A stretch of 64,000 nucleotides of DNA from Comamonas sp. BIGb0124 (GCF_003752175.1 NZ_RJVF01000010.1:372001-436000), one strand, 5' to 3'. Shown: positions 55,397-63,304, numbered from the stretch's first letter. A program made the numbers and translations. Notes: generated from the sequence alone by a model not told the origin.

Positions 55397-55502
55397 GTCG
55401 ACGTGCAGCGACTGGACGTGTGCCCGCCCTGAGGGTCAGCTTTTCGGGGCTCAATCGTGCGTTGCCGATTTCCGCTTCGGGTCAAAACCGACCGACAACA
55501 CC

Positions 55503-56621
55503 TCAGCACTCATCCCAGACAAAACGGTAGCGGCTGGCCACTTTGCCTGCGCCTCTCTTGACGAGTTCAAGCACATCATCCGTCACCAACGCATACAGCA
55601 CTTTCGATGCGTCCGTGAAGTGCATGTCGATCAGTTCGCCCGCTTGACGTGCCCCGATGAAGAACGGCTCCGGCGCGTGGTGGTCCGCAAGCCTTCGGCA
55701 GATTTTCACCAGTAAATTCGCCTTTTCGCCGTAGCCAAGCGCCGCGACGCCGGGCGGCAGTGGATCGGCGGCCACGCCATCAAGGATCTGCTCGATGGTC
55801 GACCCAAATGGCATGCGTACCTTATCCCAGCCACGCATGAAGTCAGCCCAGGAGGTTGAAAACTCCTCAGTACCAATAACAGGCAGGGCAAGACGATGCC
55901 AATCCGCGACGATCTGCCTTAGGTCGTCTCGTTTTGCGGCGGGACTGAGACCTTTCAGGTGTCGAGCCAACGCAAACAGCGACTTATTGCGCTGACCCTC
56001 GGTTGCCGGAAGAGTGTGTTGGATCACTGCACCTACAGAAGAGGACAGAAGATGACTTAGGTCATCCTCGGTAATCCTCTGTTCTCCTCTGTTCTCTTCT
56101 GTAGGTCCCCCCAGCACGTTTGCCACTGACTGAAATCCAGGCAGTGCAGAGAGTGGCCCGCTCTGCAGAACTCGCCCCGTCACGGTCAGGTAGCGGGCGG
56201 TGGCGTACAACTCAACACTGATTCCGTCGACGCGGCCTTTGCAACGCGTAGGCGCGCCCGCGTAACCGAAACTTCGCAGTCCCGTGCCGGACGGCGAAAC
56301 TTCGACATACCCGCAGCCGATTCGCTCGAGTAGCGCCAGCGCGGCGGGCTCTGGGCGGCCGCCATGCACGCAGCCATCCAGGTCAATGCCCACCAAGCCG
56401 TCGCCATTGAGCACGAATCCCACGCCCGAATAGCCGCCTTCCTCGTAGGCTGCCTGGGCCTGGGGGAATGACGCCCACGTCGAGGGGTCTGTGACGCTGG
56501 CGGCGCTGTTGATCGCGGTGGCGCAGTAGGGTACCTTGGGCCCTTTCCACACCACCCAGCGTGACCGTCTGCTCAACTCCAAGGGCACTGCGTCAAACTG
56601 GGGTCGTATTGCGACTGTCAT
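55503..56621 (-). CDS. Primase-polymerase (PrimPol)-like phage replication protein
   Basis: This is a 372-aa protein. The N-terminal domain matches the archaeo-eukaryotic primase-like module in phage/satellite replication proteins: RWVVWKGPKVPYCA, GVGFVLNGDGLVGIDLDGCV with the metal-binding aspartates, and YVEVSPSGTGLRSFGYA. The C-terminal part (LPPGVAALGYGEKANLLVKICRRLADHHAPEPFF) is less clear and no helicase Walker motifs are visible, so it is shorter than typical primase-helicases. A separate host or helper helicase would be required for replication. Confidence 0.75.
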   Translation of the reverse strand: MTVAIRPQFDAVPLELSRRSRWVVWKGPKVPYCATAINSAASVTDPSTWASFPQAQAAYEEGGYSGVGFVLNGDGLVGIDLDGCVHGGRPEPAALALLERIGCGYVEVSPSGTGLRSFGYAGAPTRCKGRVDGISVELYATARYLTVTGRVLQSGPLSALPGFQSVANVLGGPTEENRGEQRITEDDLSHLLSSSVGAVIQHTLPATEGQRNKSLFALARHLKGLSPAAKRDDLRQIVADWHRLALPVIGTEEFSTSWADFMRGWDKVRMPFGSTIEQILDGVAADPLPPGVAALGYGEKANLLVKICRRLADHHAPEPFFIGARQAGELIDMHFTDASKVLYALVTDDVLELVKRGAGKVASRYRFVWDEC

Positions 56622-56656
56622 TGACTGAGTCTTCTATTTTTTCCATGGCCACCAAA

Positions 56657-57127
56657 TCACTTTAGCGCCGGGAGGGGCCCAGCCTTATGGTTGTCCTCGG
56701 CCCGCTGGATCAACAGCATGAATGCACTGAGTTCATGAACAGTTGCCTGCAGAAAGCGGAAGCCGGGGGTATCGCGACTAACCGACATGGCGAGCGCCCC
56801 ACTCATGACGGACTGAATCTTGCCGAGCTCCAACGAAATCTCTTCCGCTGCGCAGATGGGCATCGTGGTTAGCGTGACCGCCAGTTGCTCACCCACAATG
56901 AGCAGGTTTGCCGCTTCGTCATCCAGGCAGAAAGCTTCTTTGCCGAGCATCGTCGATATGCTGTCGCGGACGCTTTCCAGGGCGCAACGAGCGATGACCA
57001 TCCAGTCAGTCGCCCGTGCAGGGCCATCCAGCATTACGACTGGAGTGGTCACTGATGGTGGCTCTTGGATCGCTGCCGGCGCAGGGCTCCGCTGGCCGCG
57101 CGCAGCGGCTTTCGTTTTGGCTGTCAT
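56657..57127 (-). CDS. Hypothetical phage protein
   Basis: This is a 156-aa protein without a recognised family. The N-terminus is basic and Ala/Pro-rich (TKAAARGQRSPAPA). The remainder is helical: ARCALESVRDSISTMLGKEAFCLDDEAANLLIVGE, then SLELGKIQSVMSGALAMSV. It is located between the primase-like gene and another unknown on the same strand, in the early region. It probably belongs to the same transcript as its neighbours. Confidence 0.6.
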   Translation of the reverse strand: MTAKTKAAARGQRSPAPAAIQEPPSVTTPVVMLDGPARATDWMVIARCALESVRDSISTMLGKEAFCLDDEAANLLIVGEQLAVTLTTMPICAAEEISLELGKIQSVMSGALAMSVSRDTPGFRFLQATVHELSAFMLLIQRAEDNHKAGPLPALK

Positions 57128-57197
57128 GATTCAACCCTCCAGGCCGGACAAGCAATGTTTGATGGTCAAGGGAAGTGCAGTGCACATAATCGACATA

Positions 57198-57689
57198 TCA
57201 AACTCCTTGCAAGATGAGCCACGCGCGCTTGGCGAGAGCTTCGGACTGACGGGCAGAAAGTCCACCTGTGGAGATGCGCTCTAGGAGCCCGGCTGCCTTG
57301 GTGCGGTGACTGTTGCGAAACCAGCCAGCAATGGTTTTTGACGGATCGTCTACCCCCCATTCCGCCTCGATTTCAGACGCCCGCGCTTGCACGGCATCAG
57401 GCGACCTCAATGCCCGCTCCCAGCGGAACAGCTCCATGCCAGGATCCCATCGGACCACATCGCACAGACCGGCTTTGGATACGAAAACTTTGACGCGAAC
57501 GGCATCATTCGGCTTCGGCCCTGAGTAATCGAGCGCCCGAAGCTGATCCCAAGTTCCGCAGATCTCGTCGTACAAAGGGAATTTGCATGCGTGGGGGGCT
57601 GTTGATCGGGAAAACAGCTCTTCAGGGCAGTCATCGAACTCGCCACACATGAAGAACGAGTTGGATGGGGATGTGTGTATTTGCGTCAT
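57198..57689 (-). CDS. Hypothetical phage protein
   Basis: This is a 163-aa protein with no recognised family. It has three cysteines in the first 45 residues (FMCGEFDDCPEEL, HACKFPLYDEICG), raising the possibility of metal binding. The body reads VRVKVFVSKAGLCDVVRWDPGMELFRWERAL with alternating strands, and the C-terminus is basic and helical (SHRTKAAGLLERISTGGL). It is separated by three bases from the small gene upstream, suggesting cotranscription. Confidence 0.6.
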   Translation of the reverse strand: MTQIHTSPSNSFFMCGEFDDCPEELFSRSTAPHACKFPLYDEICGTWDQLRALDYSGPKPNDAVRVKVFVSKAGLCDVVRWDPGMELFRWERALRSPDAVQARASEIEAEWGVDDPSKTIAGWFRNSHRTKAAGLLERISTGGLSARQSEALAKRAWLILQGV

Positions 57690-57692
57690 GGC

Positions 57693-57905
57693 TCAGCCCT
57701 CCACTTTGTCCAGTGCGCGCATGGCGGCCATAGCCTGGCCCAGCTTGCGCTGCGCAGCCTTGTTGCTACCTTTGGCGAGGTAATACGCAGCAAGCGCGAC
57801 GCTGTTGTGCGCATCAGCATGCAGTTGGACGGGGTCGTGGTTGCCCTGAGCGGGCGTGGTGGGCGCAGCGCGGCGGCTGGCCATGGTGATGACGGAACGG
57901 GTCAC
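57693..57905 (-). CDS. Small hypothetical phage protein
   Basis: This is a 70-aa protein from GTG 57905, 10 bases after AAGGAG. Sequence such as HADAHNSVALAAYYLAKGSNKAAQRKLGQAMAAMRALDKVEG is helical and amphipathic and likely forms a helical hairpin. No family is recognised. It is the first gene of a minus-strand run downstream of a region with repeated TTCTTA operator-like sites, so it may be an early gene under repressor control. A start at ATG 57884 is the alternative. Confidence 0.6.
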   Translation of the reverse strand: MTRSVITMASRRAAPTTPAQGNHDPVQLHADAHNSVALAAYYLAKGSNKAAQRKLGQAMAAMRALDKVEG

Positions 57906-57942
57906 GGCTCTTTGCTCCTTTACGAGACTTGAACCACACAAT

Positions 57943-58132
57943 GCGTTCTTAAGCGCAAGGGGTGGACGGGATGTTAAGAACACGCGTAAAGACGTGCGGC
58001 CAGCCTTACGGACAGACCCATCCCGCCCATAATCGACGACCCGCATTGACTGCGGAAAGCGCAAAAATAGACGTGACAAAACCGCACTGACGGGGCGGTA
58101 TGGCCGCTTTACGAAAGGTGTTCTTACGCACC
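57943..58132. promoter_or_regulatory. Three operator-like sites in the 590-bp gap before the Rha gene
   Basis: GCGTTCTTAAGCGC (57943-57956), GTTAAGAACAC in the opposite orientation (57973-57983) and GGTGTTCTTACGCACC (58117-58132) share the core GTTCTTA. This suggests binding of a phage repressor or regulator. Apart from these and the repeat at 58431, no confident gene is seen between 57906 and 58495. Confidence 0.4.
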
Positions 58133-58430
58133 GGCCCTTTCGGGTTGCAGTGATTGTTGCACGGGCAGAAGCGCCGGCGCAAGTGGATGCGCGATTTTTT
58201 TGTATGGTCCCGTCATGCCGCGGCATGGCTTTCTCTGTGCCACACCCTTCGTAGCCCCCTCCAAGGCCCTTTACCGTCCCAAGGGATGGGCCCGGGACAC
58301 ACCAGGGACTCGGTTCGGCTTTTGCGCAGGACGGCCTGCAGGCGAGGGTCGGGCTCCAGCTCGAAACCCAGACGGAACCGGGTCGGTTTCTGTGGGTCAT
58401 GCCCGCCATGCGGGCGACCCGCTCCGCCAG

Positions 58431-58493
58431 GGTGCTGGTGCTGGTGCTGGTGCTGGTGCTGGTGCTGGTGCTGGTGCTGGTGCTGGTGCTGGT
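58431..58493. repeat. Hexanucleotide tandem repeat (GGTGCT) x10.5
   Basis: 63 bases of perfect 6-bp units begin two bases beyond the rha stop codon (58496) on the gene's downstream side. In the minus strand they could encode His-Gln or Ser-Thr dipeptides in frames that open at the overlapping ATGATG. Change in copy number would not shift the frame. Confidence 0.85.
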
Positions 58494-58495
58494 CA

Positions 58496-59233
58496 TCATG
58501 CGCCCCTCGACTCGTCCGCAAAGAGCTCATCGAGATCAATACCGTAGACCTCGCCCCACGCATCCGCGGGCCAGGCTCGGACCTCACCATAGCGGGCGTC
58601 CGGGACCGACTCCGCATCGATGGCATGGGCATCACACCATTTCTTGAGCGGCCGCCAGCCCTGCGCCCCGAAGCGCTGGCCTGAGGCTTTCTCGACGGCC
58701 AGGATGGTGGCGTGCCGGGCGCTGAAGCCGAGGCGGTCTTTCAGCCTGCTGGCCTGCCTAACCGCCGTTGATGCGGTGGCCATGGCCGTTGCCTCGCGGC
58801 GGCTGCCAATCTCGGCCTTGGTGGCGATGGCCACGTCGCGCTGCTGCTCGGCCTGCGCGGCACGCTCAGCCATGTCAGCGGCTAGGCGCAGAGCTTCTGG
58901 CAATGTCTGGGGCACCCTTGGCTGATCGACCATGCGCTCAAGCTCTTGCCAGCGGTCAATGATCCTGGCGCGCAGCACGACGCTGTAGCCCGACACAAGA
59001 ATCAGAGTCTCTCGCTTCGGCAGCCGGAAGATGGGATAGCTCTGGCCGTTCTGCCCGTTGGCGTGGGTGTCCTGAAAATTCAGGAGACCCCCTTCGGAGT
59101 GAAGTTCAACCAGCATCTTGCGGATGTCGGCAATCACGTTGTCGTGTCGCTTACCGGTCAGCTCCGCGATCTCGCGGCTGCTCATGGTCAATGGGTCGAC
59201 AGCTATGTCGGTGATCTGGAGCGCCATCATCAT
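58496..59233 (-). CDS. Rha family phage regulatory protein
   Basis: This is a 245-aa protein. ATG 59233 is preferred because GGAGGG lies 4 bases upstream; two further ATGs follow. The N-terminal Rha domain (MSSREIAELTGKRHDN, then VIADIRKML, and FQDTHANGQNGQSYPIFRLPKRETLILVSGY) is unmistakable. A linker with Glu/Arg/Gln-rich helices follows, and a C-terminal domain has FGAQGWRPLKKWCDAHAIDAESVPDARYGEVRAWPADAW, common to antirepressor-like proteins. It probably influences lysogeny control or phage development. The start overlaps the upstream gene's stop. Confidence 0.85.
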   Translation of the reverse strand: MMMALQITDIAVDPLTMSSREIAELTGKRHDNVIADIRKMLVELHSEGGLLNFQDTHANGQNGQSYPIFRLPKRETLILVSGYSVVLRARIIDRWQELERMVDQPRVPQTLPEALRLAADMAERAAQAEQQRDVAIATKAEIGSRREATAMATASTAVRQASRLKDRLGFSARHATILAVEKASGQRFGAQGWRPLKKWCDAHAIDAESVPDARYGEVRAWPADAWGEVYGIDLDELFADESRGA

Positions 59234-59556
59234 GCCGCCCTCCGTTCTGCCCACTTGCGCACCACGGCGCGGTCGGGCTCGGTCAGCGTATAGACGCCGG
59301 GCCTGCAGGTGCGGCCATCTCGGTCCTCGACCTTGAGGCGTAGGCATGGGATCTCCAGGCCGCAGCGGCGTAGGTCCGAGATGATGTCGGGGCCATTGGC
59401 GACGCCCGCGATGGCATCAAGGGAGTTACGGGTGACGGGGCCGCGCATCAACGCCTCGAGCGCGCGCTGGTGGCGGGGGTTTGCAGTCACCGTAGAATTA
59501 CCGTTGTTCGTGACGGCGCTCAGTTCTGCTTTGGTGGGGCTGGGCGCTTTTTTCAT
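59230..59556 (-). CDS. Small DNA-binding-like phage protein
   Basis: This is a 108-aa protein. ATG 59556 gives a Lys/Pro/Thr-rich tail followed by a winged-helix-like core: NPRHQRALEALMRGPVTRNSLDAIAGVANGPDIISDLRRCGLEIPCLRLKVEDRDG. Similar short winged-helix proteins next to AlpA genes are common in prophages of Burkholderiales. It overlaps the Rha start by four bases and the upstream 90-aa gene's stop by four bases, so this is a tightly coupled early operon. Confidence 0.65.
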   Translation of the reverse strand: MKKAPSPTKAELSAVTNNGNSTVTANPRHQRALEALMRGPVTRNSLDAIAGVANGPDIISDLRRCGLEIPCLRLKVEDRDGRTCRPGVYTLTEPDRAVVRKWAERRAA

Positions 59557-59825
59557 GCAACGGCCCTCCGGCATGCGCGAAACAGACGCTCGCGGGCATT
59601 GCGCTCCATGCGTCTGGCAGCCAGCAGAGCCTGATAGGACGACTGGGTCTCGTCCATCATCATCTCCCACGCGCCATCGCCGCGTTCGACGCGCTCGATG
59701 CCATGGGCCTCTTTCCAGTCGCTGTAGGCGAAAGCCAGGGCATCCTCGGCTGCTTTGCGGCCTCCGGAGGCCTGCTGGTATTCGATGGCCTTGAGGCCGA
59801 TCTCGGAGAGATGGATGAGGGTCAT
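59553..59825 (-). CDS. Small hypothetical phage protein
   Basis: This is a 90-aa protein from ATG 59825, which overlaps the AlpA-like stop (ATGA). No family is recognised. It is helical and charged: HLSEIGLKAIEYQQASGGRKAAEDALAFAYSDWKEAHGIERV, then a basic C-terminus (RRMERNARERLFRACRRA). It is part of the run of overlapping genes AlpA-like, this gene, winged-helix and Rha, and so likely early. It could be a nucleic-acid-binding accessory. Confidence 0.6.
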   Translation of the reverse strand: MTLIHLSEIGLKAIEYQQASGGRKAAEDALAFAYSDWKEAHGIERVERGDGAWEMMMDETQSSYQALLAARRMERNARERLFRACRRAVA

Positions 59826-60052
59826 GCGGCCACCCCCTTCTGCTGGCGGGCCTTCCACGCGGAAGGGTCAGCCATCCAGGTCTGAATCTCCGATAGACGC
59901 CAACGCGTGCAGCCGCTGGTGATCTTGACGGGCTTTGGGAATTCACCGCGTGCTGCGAGCTTCCAGGGATAGCTGCGGGTCACGCCGACGAGATGGGCCG
60001 CTTCAATGTCGGTAATGAAGCGATCTGTGGAGGAGGTGCCTTGGTGGGCCAT
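59822..60052 (-). CDS. AlpA/excisionase-like DNA-binding protein
   Basis: This is a 76-aa protein. ATG 60052 gives MAHQGTSSTDRFITDIEAAHLVGVTRSYPWKLAARGEFPKPVKITSG followed by TRWRLSEIQTWMADPSAWK, the MerR-like winged helix of AlpA and Xis proteins. An in-frame ATG 13 codons upstream is less likely. AlpA-type proteins often act on the integrase promoter to permit excision; here it is first in a coupled operon in the same orientation as the integrase. It is a strong candidate for the element's directionality factor. Confidence 0.8.
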   Translation of the reverse strand: MAHQGTSSTDRFITDIEAAHLVGVTRSYPWKLAARGEFPKPVKITSGCTRWRLSEIQTWMADPSAWKARQQKGVAA

Positions 60053-60276
60053 GGTCAGATGCCCTGGGTGTTCCAGGGAATTGATGTACATGGCTAAGGA
60101 ATGCTAGGGAGAGATTTTTGGGCAATTCCTCGCCCACTACCGCAAAATCGACCAATATTGATACATTTAAATTGTTATGAAAGTGTTTTATATTTCAAAT
60201 GGCTATTTGAGTTCTTTGATCGCATGAGACTCACTGATACAAGTCATATCATTTCGAGCAACATCAGGGGGGGCAC

Positions 60277-60921
60277 ATGGCAAAAAAAACACGTTCAACC
60301 ACAGCGACCGCAGGTGCGGTAGTGCTCTCTCTTTTCTTTGGGGGTGTGGTTTTGGCCTTCTATCCAGGCTGGAGCGCAGTTGGGCGATGGTTCGGCCATG
60401 ACTCTGCGGCCGCTTGGGTTCAGGCGGTCGGATCGGTAGTGGCCATCATTGCTGCGGCGGGAGTCGCGGTGTACCAAGTCGATCATGCAAGGCGCCTAGA
60501 GGAGGATCGGCGCAAGACTGGAGAGATACAGCGTCTGAGTGTGGTGGTCGCGCTCATGGCACGAAGCTATGGCCTGGCAAAGGATGTTGTTACTGCGTTT
60601 CGTGATCCGAGTGACTATCACTTTAGCGTGATCGATACACCTCTAATGCGCGACACGGTTGAGACGCTGCGAGCGCTCCCGCTCTTTGAAATTCCGGGGG
60701 GTATGGCGGCGATTGATATTCGCTCCACTGCTCGCTACCTAGACATGCTTGCCGACAACTGGGAATCAATGGTCGCGGAGGTCCAGGCAAGTGGCGCGCC
60801 TCCATCTGAACAAAGCGCTGGTGACATGGTGTCCTTCTGCGAAGAGTTGATGGTCATCAACGATGAGGCGATGAAGGAGTGCAAAGCGGCCATTTCCGCG
60901 CGAGGTGGAAAGTGGATTTAA
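60277..60921 (+). CDS. Two-helix membrane protein, cargo
   Basis: This is a 214-aa inner-membrane protein. Two hydrophobic helices at the N-terminus (AGAVVLSLFFGGVVLAFYP and AWVQAVGSVVAIIAAAGVAVY) are followed by a cytoplasmic, mostly helical domain of about 140 residues starting HARRLEEDRRKTGEI. No known family. It has lower GC than nearby genes, and an AT-rich region of over 150 bp upstream can provide a promoter. It sits between the integrase and AlpA-like genes, in the opposite orientation to both, a usual moron location. Confidence 0.65.
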   Translation: MAKKTRSTTATAGAVVLSLFFGGVVLAFYPGWSAVGRWFGHDSAAAWVQAVGSVVAIIAAAGVAVYQVDHARRLEEDRRKTGEIQRLSVVVALMARSYGLAKDVVTAFRDPSDYHFSVIDTPLMRDTVETLRALPLFEIPGGMAAIDIRSTARYLDMLADNWESMVAEVQASGAPPSEQSAGDMVSFCEELMVINDEAMKECKAAISARGGKWI

Positions 60922-60988
60922 AAAAGCATCGGTCCACCCTAGTAGAGCGGCGACCGTTTAGGAGCAGCTTGATCGAACAAGCAGAGGC

Positions 60989-62227
60989 CTATGCTCTTAG
61001 CGGGATCACCTCAGCGCCATCTCGTAAACGGTCCAAGTACGTCGCCCAGGTCGCCATGATCTGCCGGCGCTGGGTCATATATTCTGCACGGTCGTAGGCC
61101 GCACCCAGCGGGCCGCTCTTCCCGTGGGCCAGTTGCGCCTCGATGACTTCGGGATCAATTCCAGGCAGATGCTCGACCATCAATGTCCTAGCCATGGCTC
61201 GGAAGCCATGCGCGGTCATTTCGTCCCCGGTGAAGTCCAGCCGGCGCAGCGCGGCATTCACGGTGTTCTCGCTCATGGGCCTAGATGCAGTCCGCAGACT
61301 GGAGAACACGTATTGGCCATGGCCGGTCAGTGGCCACAGTTCTTGCAGGATCTCCACTGCCTGCGGGGCAAGTGGGACGAAGTGCGGGCGGCCGTTGAGT
61401 TTGCCGTGCTTGGTTCGCTTCATGGACGCGGCAGGAATAGTCAGCATCGCATGGTCAAAGTCCACCCACGCCCATTCCATCTGCCGGATATTGCCCGGGC
61501 GCTGGAAGAGCAAGGCGGATAGCTTAAGCGCCGCGGCCGTGGTCGGTTGCCCGGTGTAACTGTCGAATGCCCGCAATAGCTCGCTTACTCTGGCTGGCTC
61601 CAGGATAGCGGCCATGTGCTTGACCACGACCGGCTCAAGCGCACCACGCAGGTCGGCGCTTGGGTCACGTTCACAGCGTCCGGTCTGGATGCCATACCGG
61701 AAGACCTTGCCGGCCTGCTGCAGCAGCGTGTGGGCCGTGTCACGGGCACCTCGCTTCTCGACCTTGCGAAGAACCGCGAGCAGAAACGGCGCGGTGATCT
61801 GCGGGAGCAGCATCCGGCCGATTTGCGGGAAGAGGTCTTTCGCCATGATTCGCAACCATTTTTCGGCGTACCTCTCACTCCACCCATCTTTCTTCACTTC
61901 GAAGAACTCGCGGGCCACGGCCTCAAAGCTATTTTCAGAGGAAGCAGCGAGCGCAACTTTCTGCGCCTTCTTGACAAGGCCTGGGTCCATATCCTGCGCC
62001 AGCAGTTGCCGGGCATCCTCCCGCCGCTTGCGCGCCTGGGCAAGGGAGACCTCAGGATAGACGCCCAGCGACAAGGTCTTGCGCTTTTCGGCATAGCGAT
62101 AGTCCAGCCGCCAGTACTTGCTCTGGGGCTTAACGAGGAGGTAGAGGCCTCCCCCGTCAGCGTGCTTGTCGCCAGTTGCCTTGCCGGTGGACTTCACCTG
62201 GCGCACGAATGTGTCTGTGAGGGGCAT
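60989..62227 (-). CDS. P4-type tyrosine integrase (DUF4102 arm-binding N-terminus)
   Basis: This is a 412-aa site-specific recombinase. Residues 1-90 are the Arm-DNA-binding DUF4102 domain (KHADGGGLYLLVKPQ, SLGVYPEVSLAQARKRREDARQLL). The catalytic domain contains the Arg in LLFQRPGNIRQMEW, the Lys region (MKRTKHGKL), the HGFRAMART box and the nucleophilic Tyr in AAYDRAEYMTQRR. It lies immediately next to tRNA-Arg with two inverted repeats over its start. It is responsible for integrating the element at the tRNA 3' end. Confidence 0.96.
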   Translation of the reverse strand: MPLTDTFVRQVKSTGKATGDKHADGGGLYLLVKPQSKYWRLDYRYAEKRKTLSLGVYPEVSLAQARKRREDARQLLAQDMDPGLVKKAQKVALAASSENSFEAVAREFFEVKKDGWSERYAEKWLRIMAKDLFPQIGRMLLPQITAPFLLAVLRKVEKRGARDTAHTLLQQAGKVFRYGIQTGRCERDPSADLRGALEPVVVKHMAAILEPARVSELLRAFDSYTGQPTTAAALKLSALLFQRPGNIRQMEWAWVDFDHAMLTIPAASMKRTKHGKLNGRPHFVPLAPQAVEILQELWPLTGHGQYVFSSLRTASRPMSENTVNAALRRLDFTGDEMTAHGFRAMARTLMVEHLPGIDPEVIEAQLAHGKSGPLGAAYDRAEYMTQRRQIMATWATYLDRLRDGAEVIPLRA

Positions 62228-62300
62228 ACCGTCTATTTTGACGGTATCTGGTCCAACACCCTACCGAAGTACCGACAAAAATACCGTCAATCTGACGGTA
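62227..62300. promoter_or_regulatory. Two TACCGTC inverted repeats and arm-type site upstream of int
   Basis: TACCGTC/GACGGTA pairs occur at 62227-62246 (6-base spacer, over the start codon) and 62282-62300 (5-base spacer). GTACCGACAAAA at 62269-62280 matches copies at 44511-44533 near the other end. They are candidate sites for integrase or excisionase binding and for int autoregulation. Confidence 0.5.
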
Positions 62301-62335
62301 CTGGCACGACATGCCAGGGAACGGTTGGAGACATG

Positions 62336-62370
62336 AAAAAACCCGCCATGCCAGGAAACATGCGGGCTTT
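62336..62370 (-). terminator. Terminator of tRNA-Arg
   Basis: On the minus strand AAAGCCCGCATG and CATGGCGGG form a hairpin (one bulged G) followed by a T-run. It is duplicated at the distal end of the element (44368-44403). Confidence 0.6.
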
Positions 62371-62423
62371 GGGGCAGCCTTGTCGCTGCTCGGAACTGTA
62401 ATTTGGCCTGCCCGGAGGGGTTC
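62359..62423. repeat. tRNA-proximal attachment-site copy
   Basis: 62359-62408 is identical to 44392-44441 (50 bp), extending with 13 more matching bases (62411-62423) into the tRNA-Arg T-arm. It is the junction between the integrated element and the intact tRNA. Confidence 0.85.
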
Positions 62424-62480
62424 GAACCCCCGACCCACAGCTTAGAAGGCTGTTGCTCTATCCAACTGAGCTACGGGCAG
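62404..62480 (-). tRNA. tRNA-Arg (anticodon TCT)
   Basis: A 77-nt tRNA with encoded CCA (62406-62404). The acceptor CTGCCCG pairs with CGGGCAG perfectly. The D-arm is GCTC...GAGC, the anticodon stem ACAGC/GCTGT holds the loop CTTCTAA (anticodon TCT), and the T-arm GGGGG-TTCGAAC-CCCTC is standard. It is the integration target of the element. Confidence 0.96.
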
Positions 62481-62593
62481 TTTGTGACCAGCCCGTCATT
62501 ATGCCGTCTTTGCGGCGGTTCAATGCCGCAGTCGCTTGGCACTGGGCGTCTGTACTGCTGTCTTTCCTAGGCCATTCGCCAGATGACCCCACG

Positions 62594-62947
62594 CTACCTG
62601 GGACCGCCCACTCGCTTGTTTCCGATTGCAGATTTCGGTGAGTTTTCCACCTGACGAACGGGGACTTCCTTCTCGCTCTCCATCAAGCGCAACACACCGA
62701 CGAGTTGCTGGATTTCCTCTGCGTTCTCCAGCAGCTTCTGGTGCACCTCCTGCGGTGATCCGAATTCTTCCAAACGTTCGCCACGCATGCGAGAACGGCC
62801 TGCGCGTGGCTGAGTTTTGAAAGAATCCTGCAACCTCCTCACGATTTCGGCGTTCATGGATCGGCCTGACTCACTCGCGGCGGCTTCCACCCATTCTTTG
62901 AGTTCGGGTGGGAAGCGCAGCTTGTATTGCGGATCGGTCTGTTTCAT
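62594..62947 (-). CDS. Arc-type ribbon-helix-helix regulator
   Basis: This is a 117-aa protein. Residues 1-45 match the Arc repressor fold: PQYKLRFPPELKEWVEAAASESGRSMNAEIVRRLQDSF, with the strand YKLRF and the SMNAEIV helix turn. The C-terminal half is helical and charged (SPQEVHQKLLENAEEIQQLV). Arc-family proteins repress phage or plasmid promoters. The upstream interval has two GACCAAAAAG sites likely to be its operators. It lies beyond the tRNA, outside the element bounded by the 50-bp repeat. Confidence 0.8.
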   Translation of the reverse strand: MKQTDPQYKLRFPPELKEWVEAAASESGRSMNAEIVRRLQDSFKTQPRAGRSRMRGERLEEFGSPQEVHQKLLENAEEIQQLVGVLRLMESEKEVPVRQVENSPKSAIGNKRVGGPR

Positions 62948-62961
62948 TTAATCCCGAAGAT

Positions 62962-63026
62962 TGACCAAAAAGTGTTGCTCGTGACGGACCTATGAGGTAC
63001 ATTGCAGAAATGGACCAAAAAGGTCC
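62962..63026. promoter_or_regulatory. Probable Arc-type operators
   Basis: GACCAAAAAG at 62962-62971 and the palindrome GGACCAAAAAGGTCC (63012-63026) lie upstream of the RHH gene. Between 62948 and 63304 there is otherwise only an 8-codon frame after GGACACCC (ATG 63050), with no convincing gene. Confidence 0.45.
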
Positions 63027-63304
63027 GTTTTATTTGCAAAGGACACCCATGAATCGCGGCTCACAAACCCACTGACAACCGACTATTCGACTCTTCATGC
63101 ATGTCCGGCATAGGCTAATGGCCGTAGACGGATGTGCAATCACGCCCGGTCGGTTGCGCTCTTTACGAGCCTTAACAAGTCAGAGTCGCTCAGAAAGCGT
63201 ATCGGTGAGCCAAATCACAAAACGTAACGCCCCGGAGGTTAAGAGCTCCGAGGCGTCGAAAGTCAGAACCATCACATGATGAGAGAACCAACCGAAGGAA
63301 TTCT

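Larger units (their letters stand above)
44392..62408. mobile_element. tRNA-Arg-integrated phage-like/satellite-like element, about 18 kb
   Basis: The element is bounded by a 50-bp direct repeat at the 3' end of tRNA-Arg(TCT), with a P4-type integrase adjacent to the intact tRNA. It encodes AlpA-like and Rha regulators, a primase-like protein, small packaging-type proteins (DUF5681, DUF2280), an isolated tape-measure protein and low-GC cargo. No large terminase, portal, capsid, tail-tube, baseplate or lysis genes are recognisable. It is either a decayed prophage or a satellite that depends on a helper phage. Confidence 0.85.

Noticed and set aside
58431..58493. CRISPR-like repeat
   Set aside because: The units are 6 bp and contiguous with no spacers, so it is a simple tandem repeat. 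No CRISPR array or cas gene was seen anywhere.
58213..58635. His-Gln repeat protein of 140 codons overlapping rha
   Set aside because: It overlaps the confident rha gene by more than 100 bases in another frame, and outside the repeat it shows no family or start signal.
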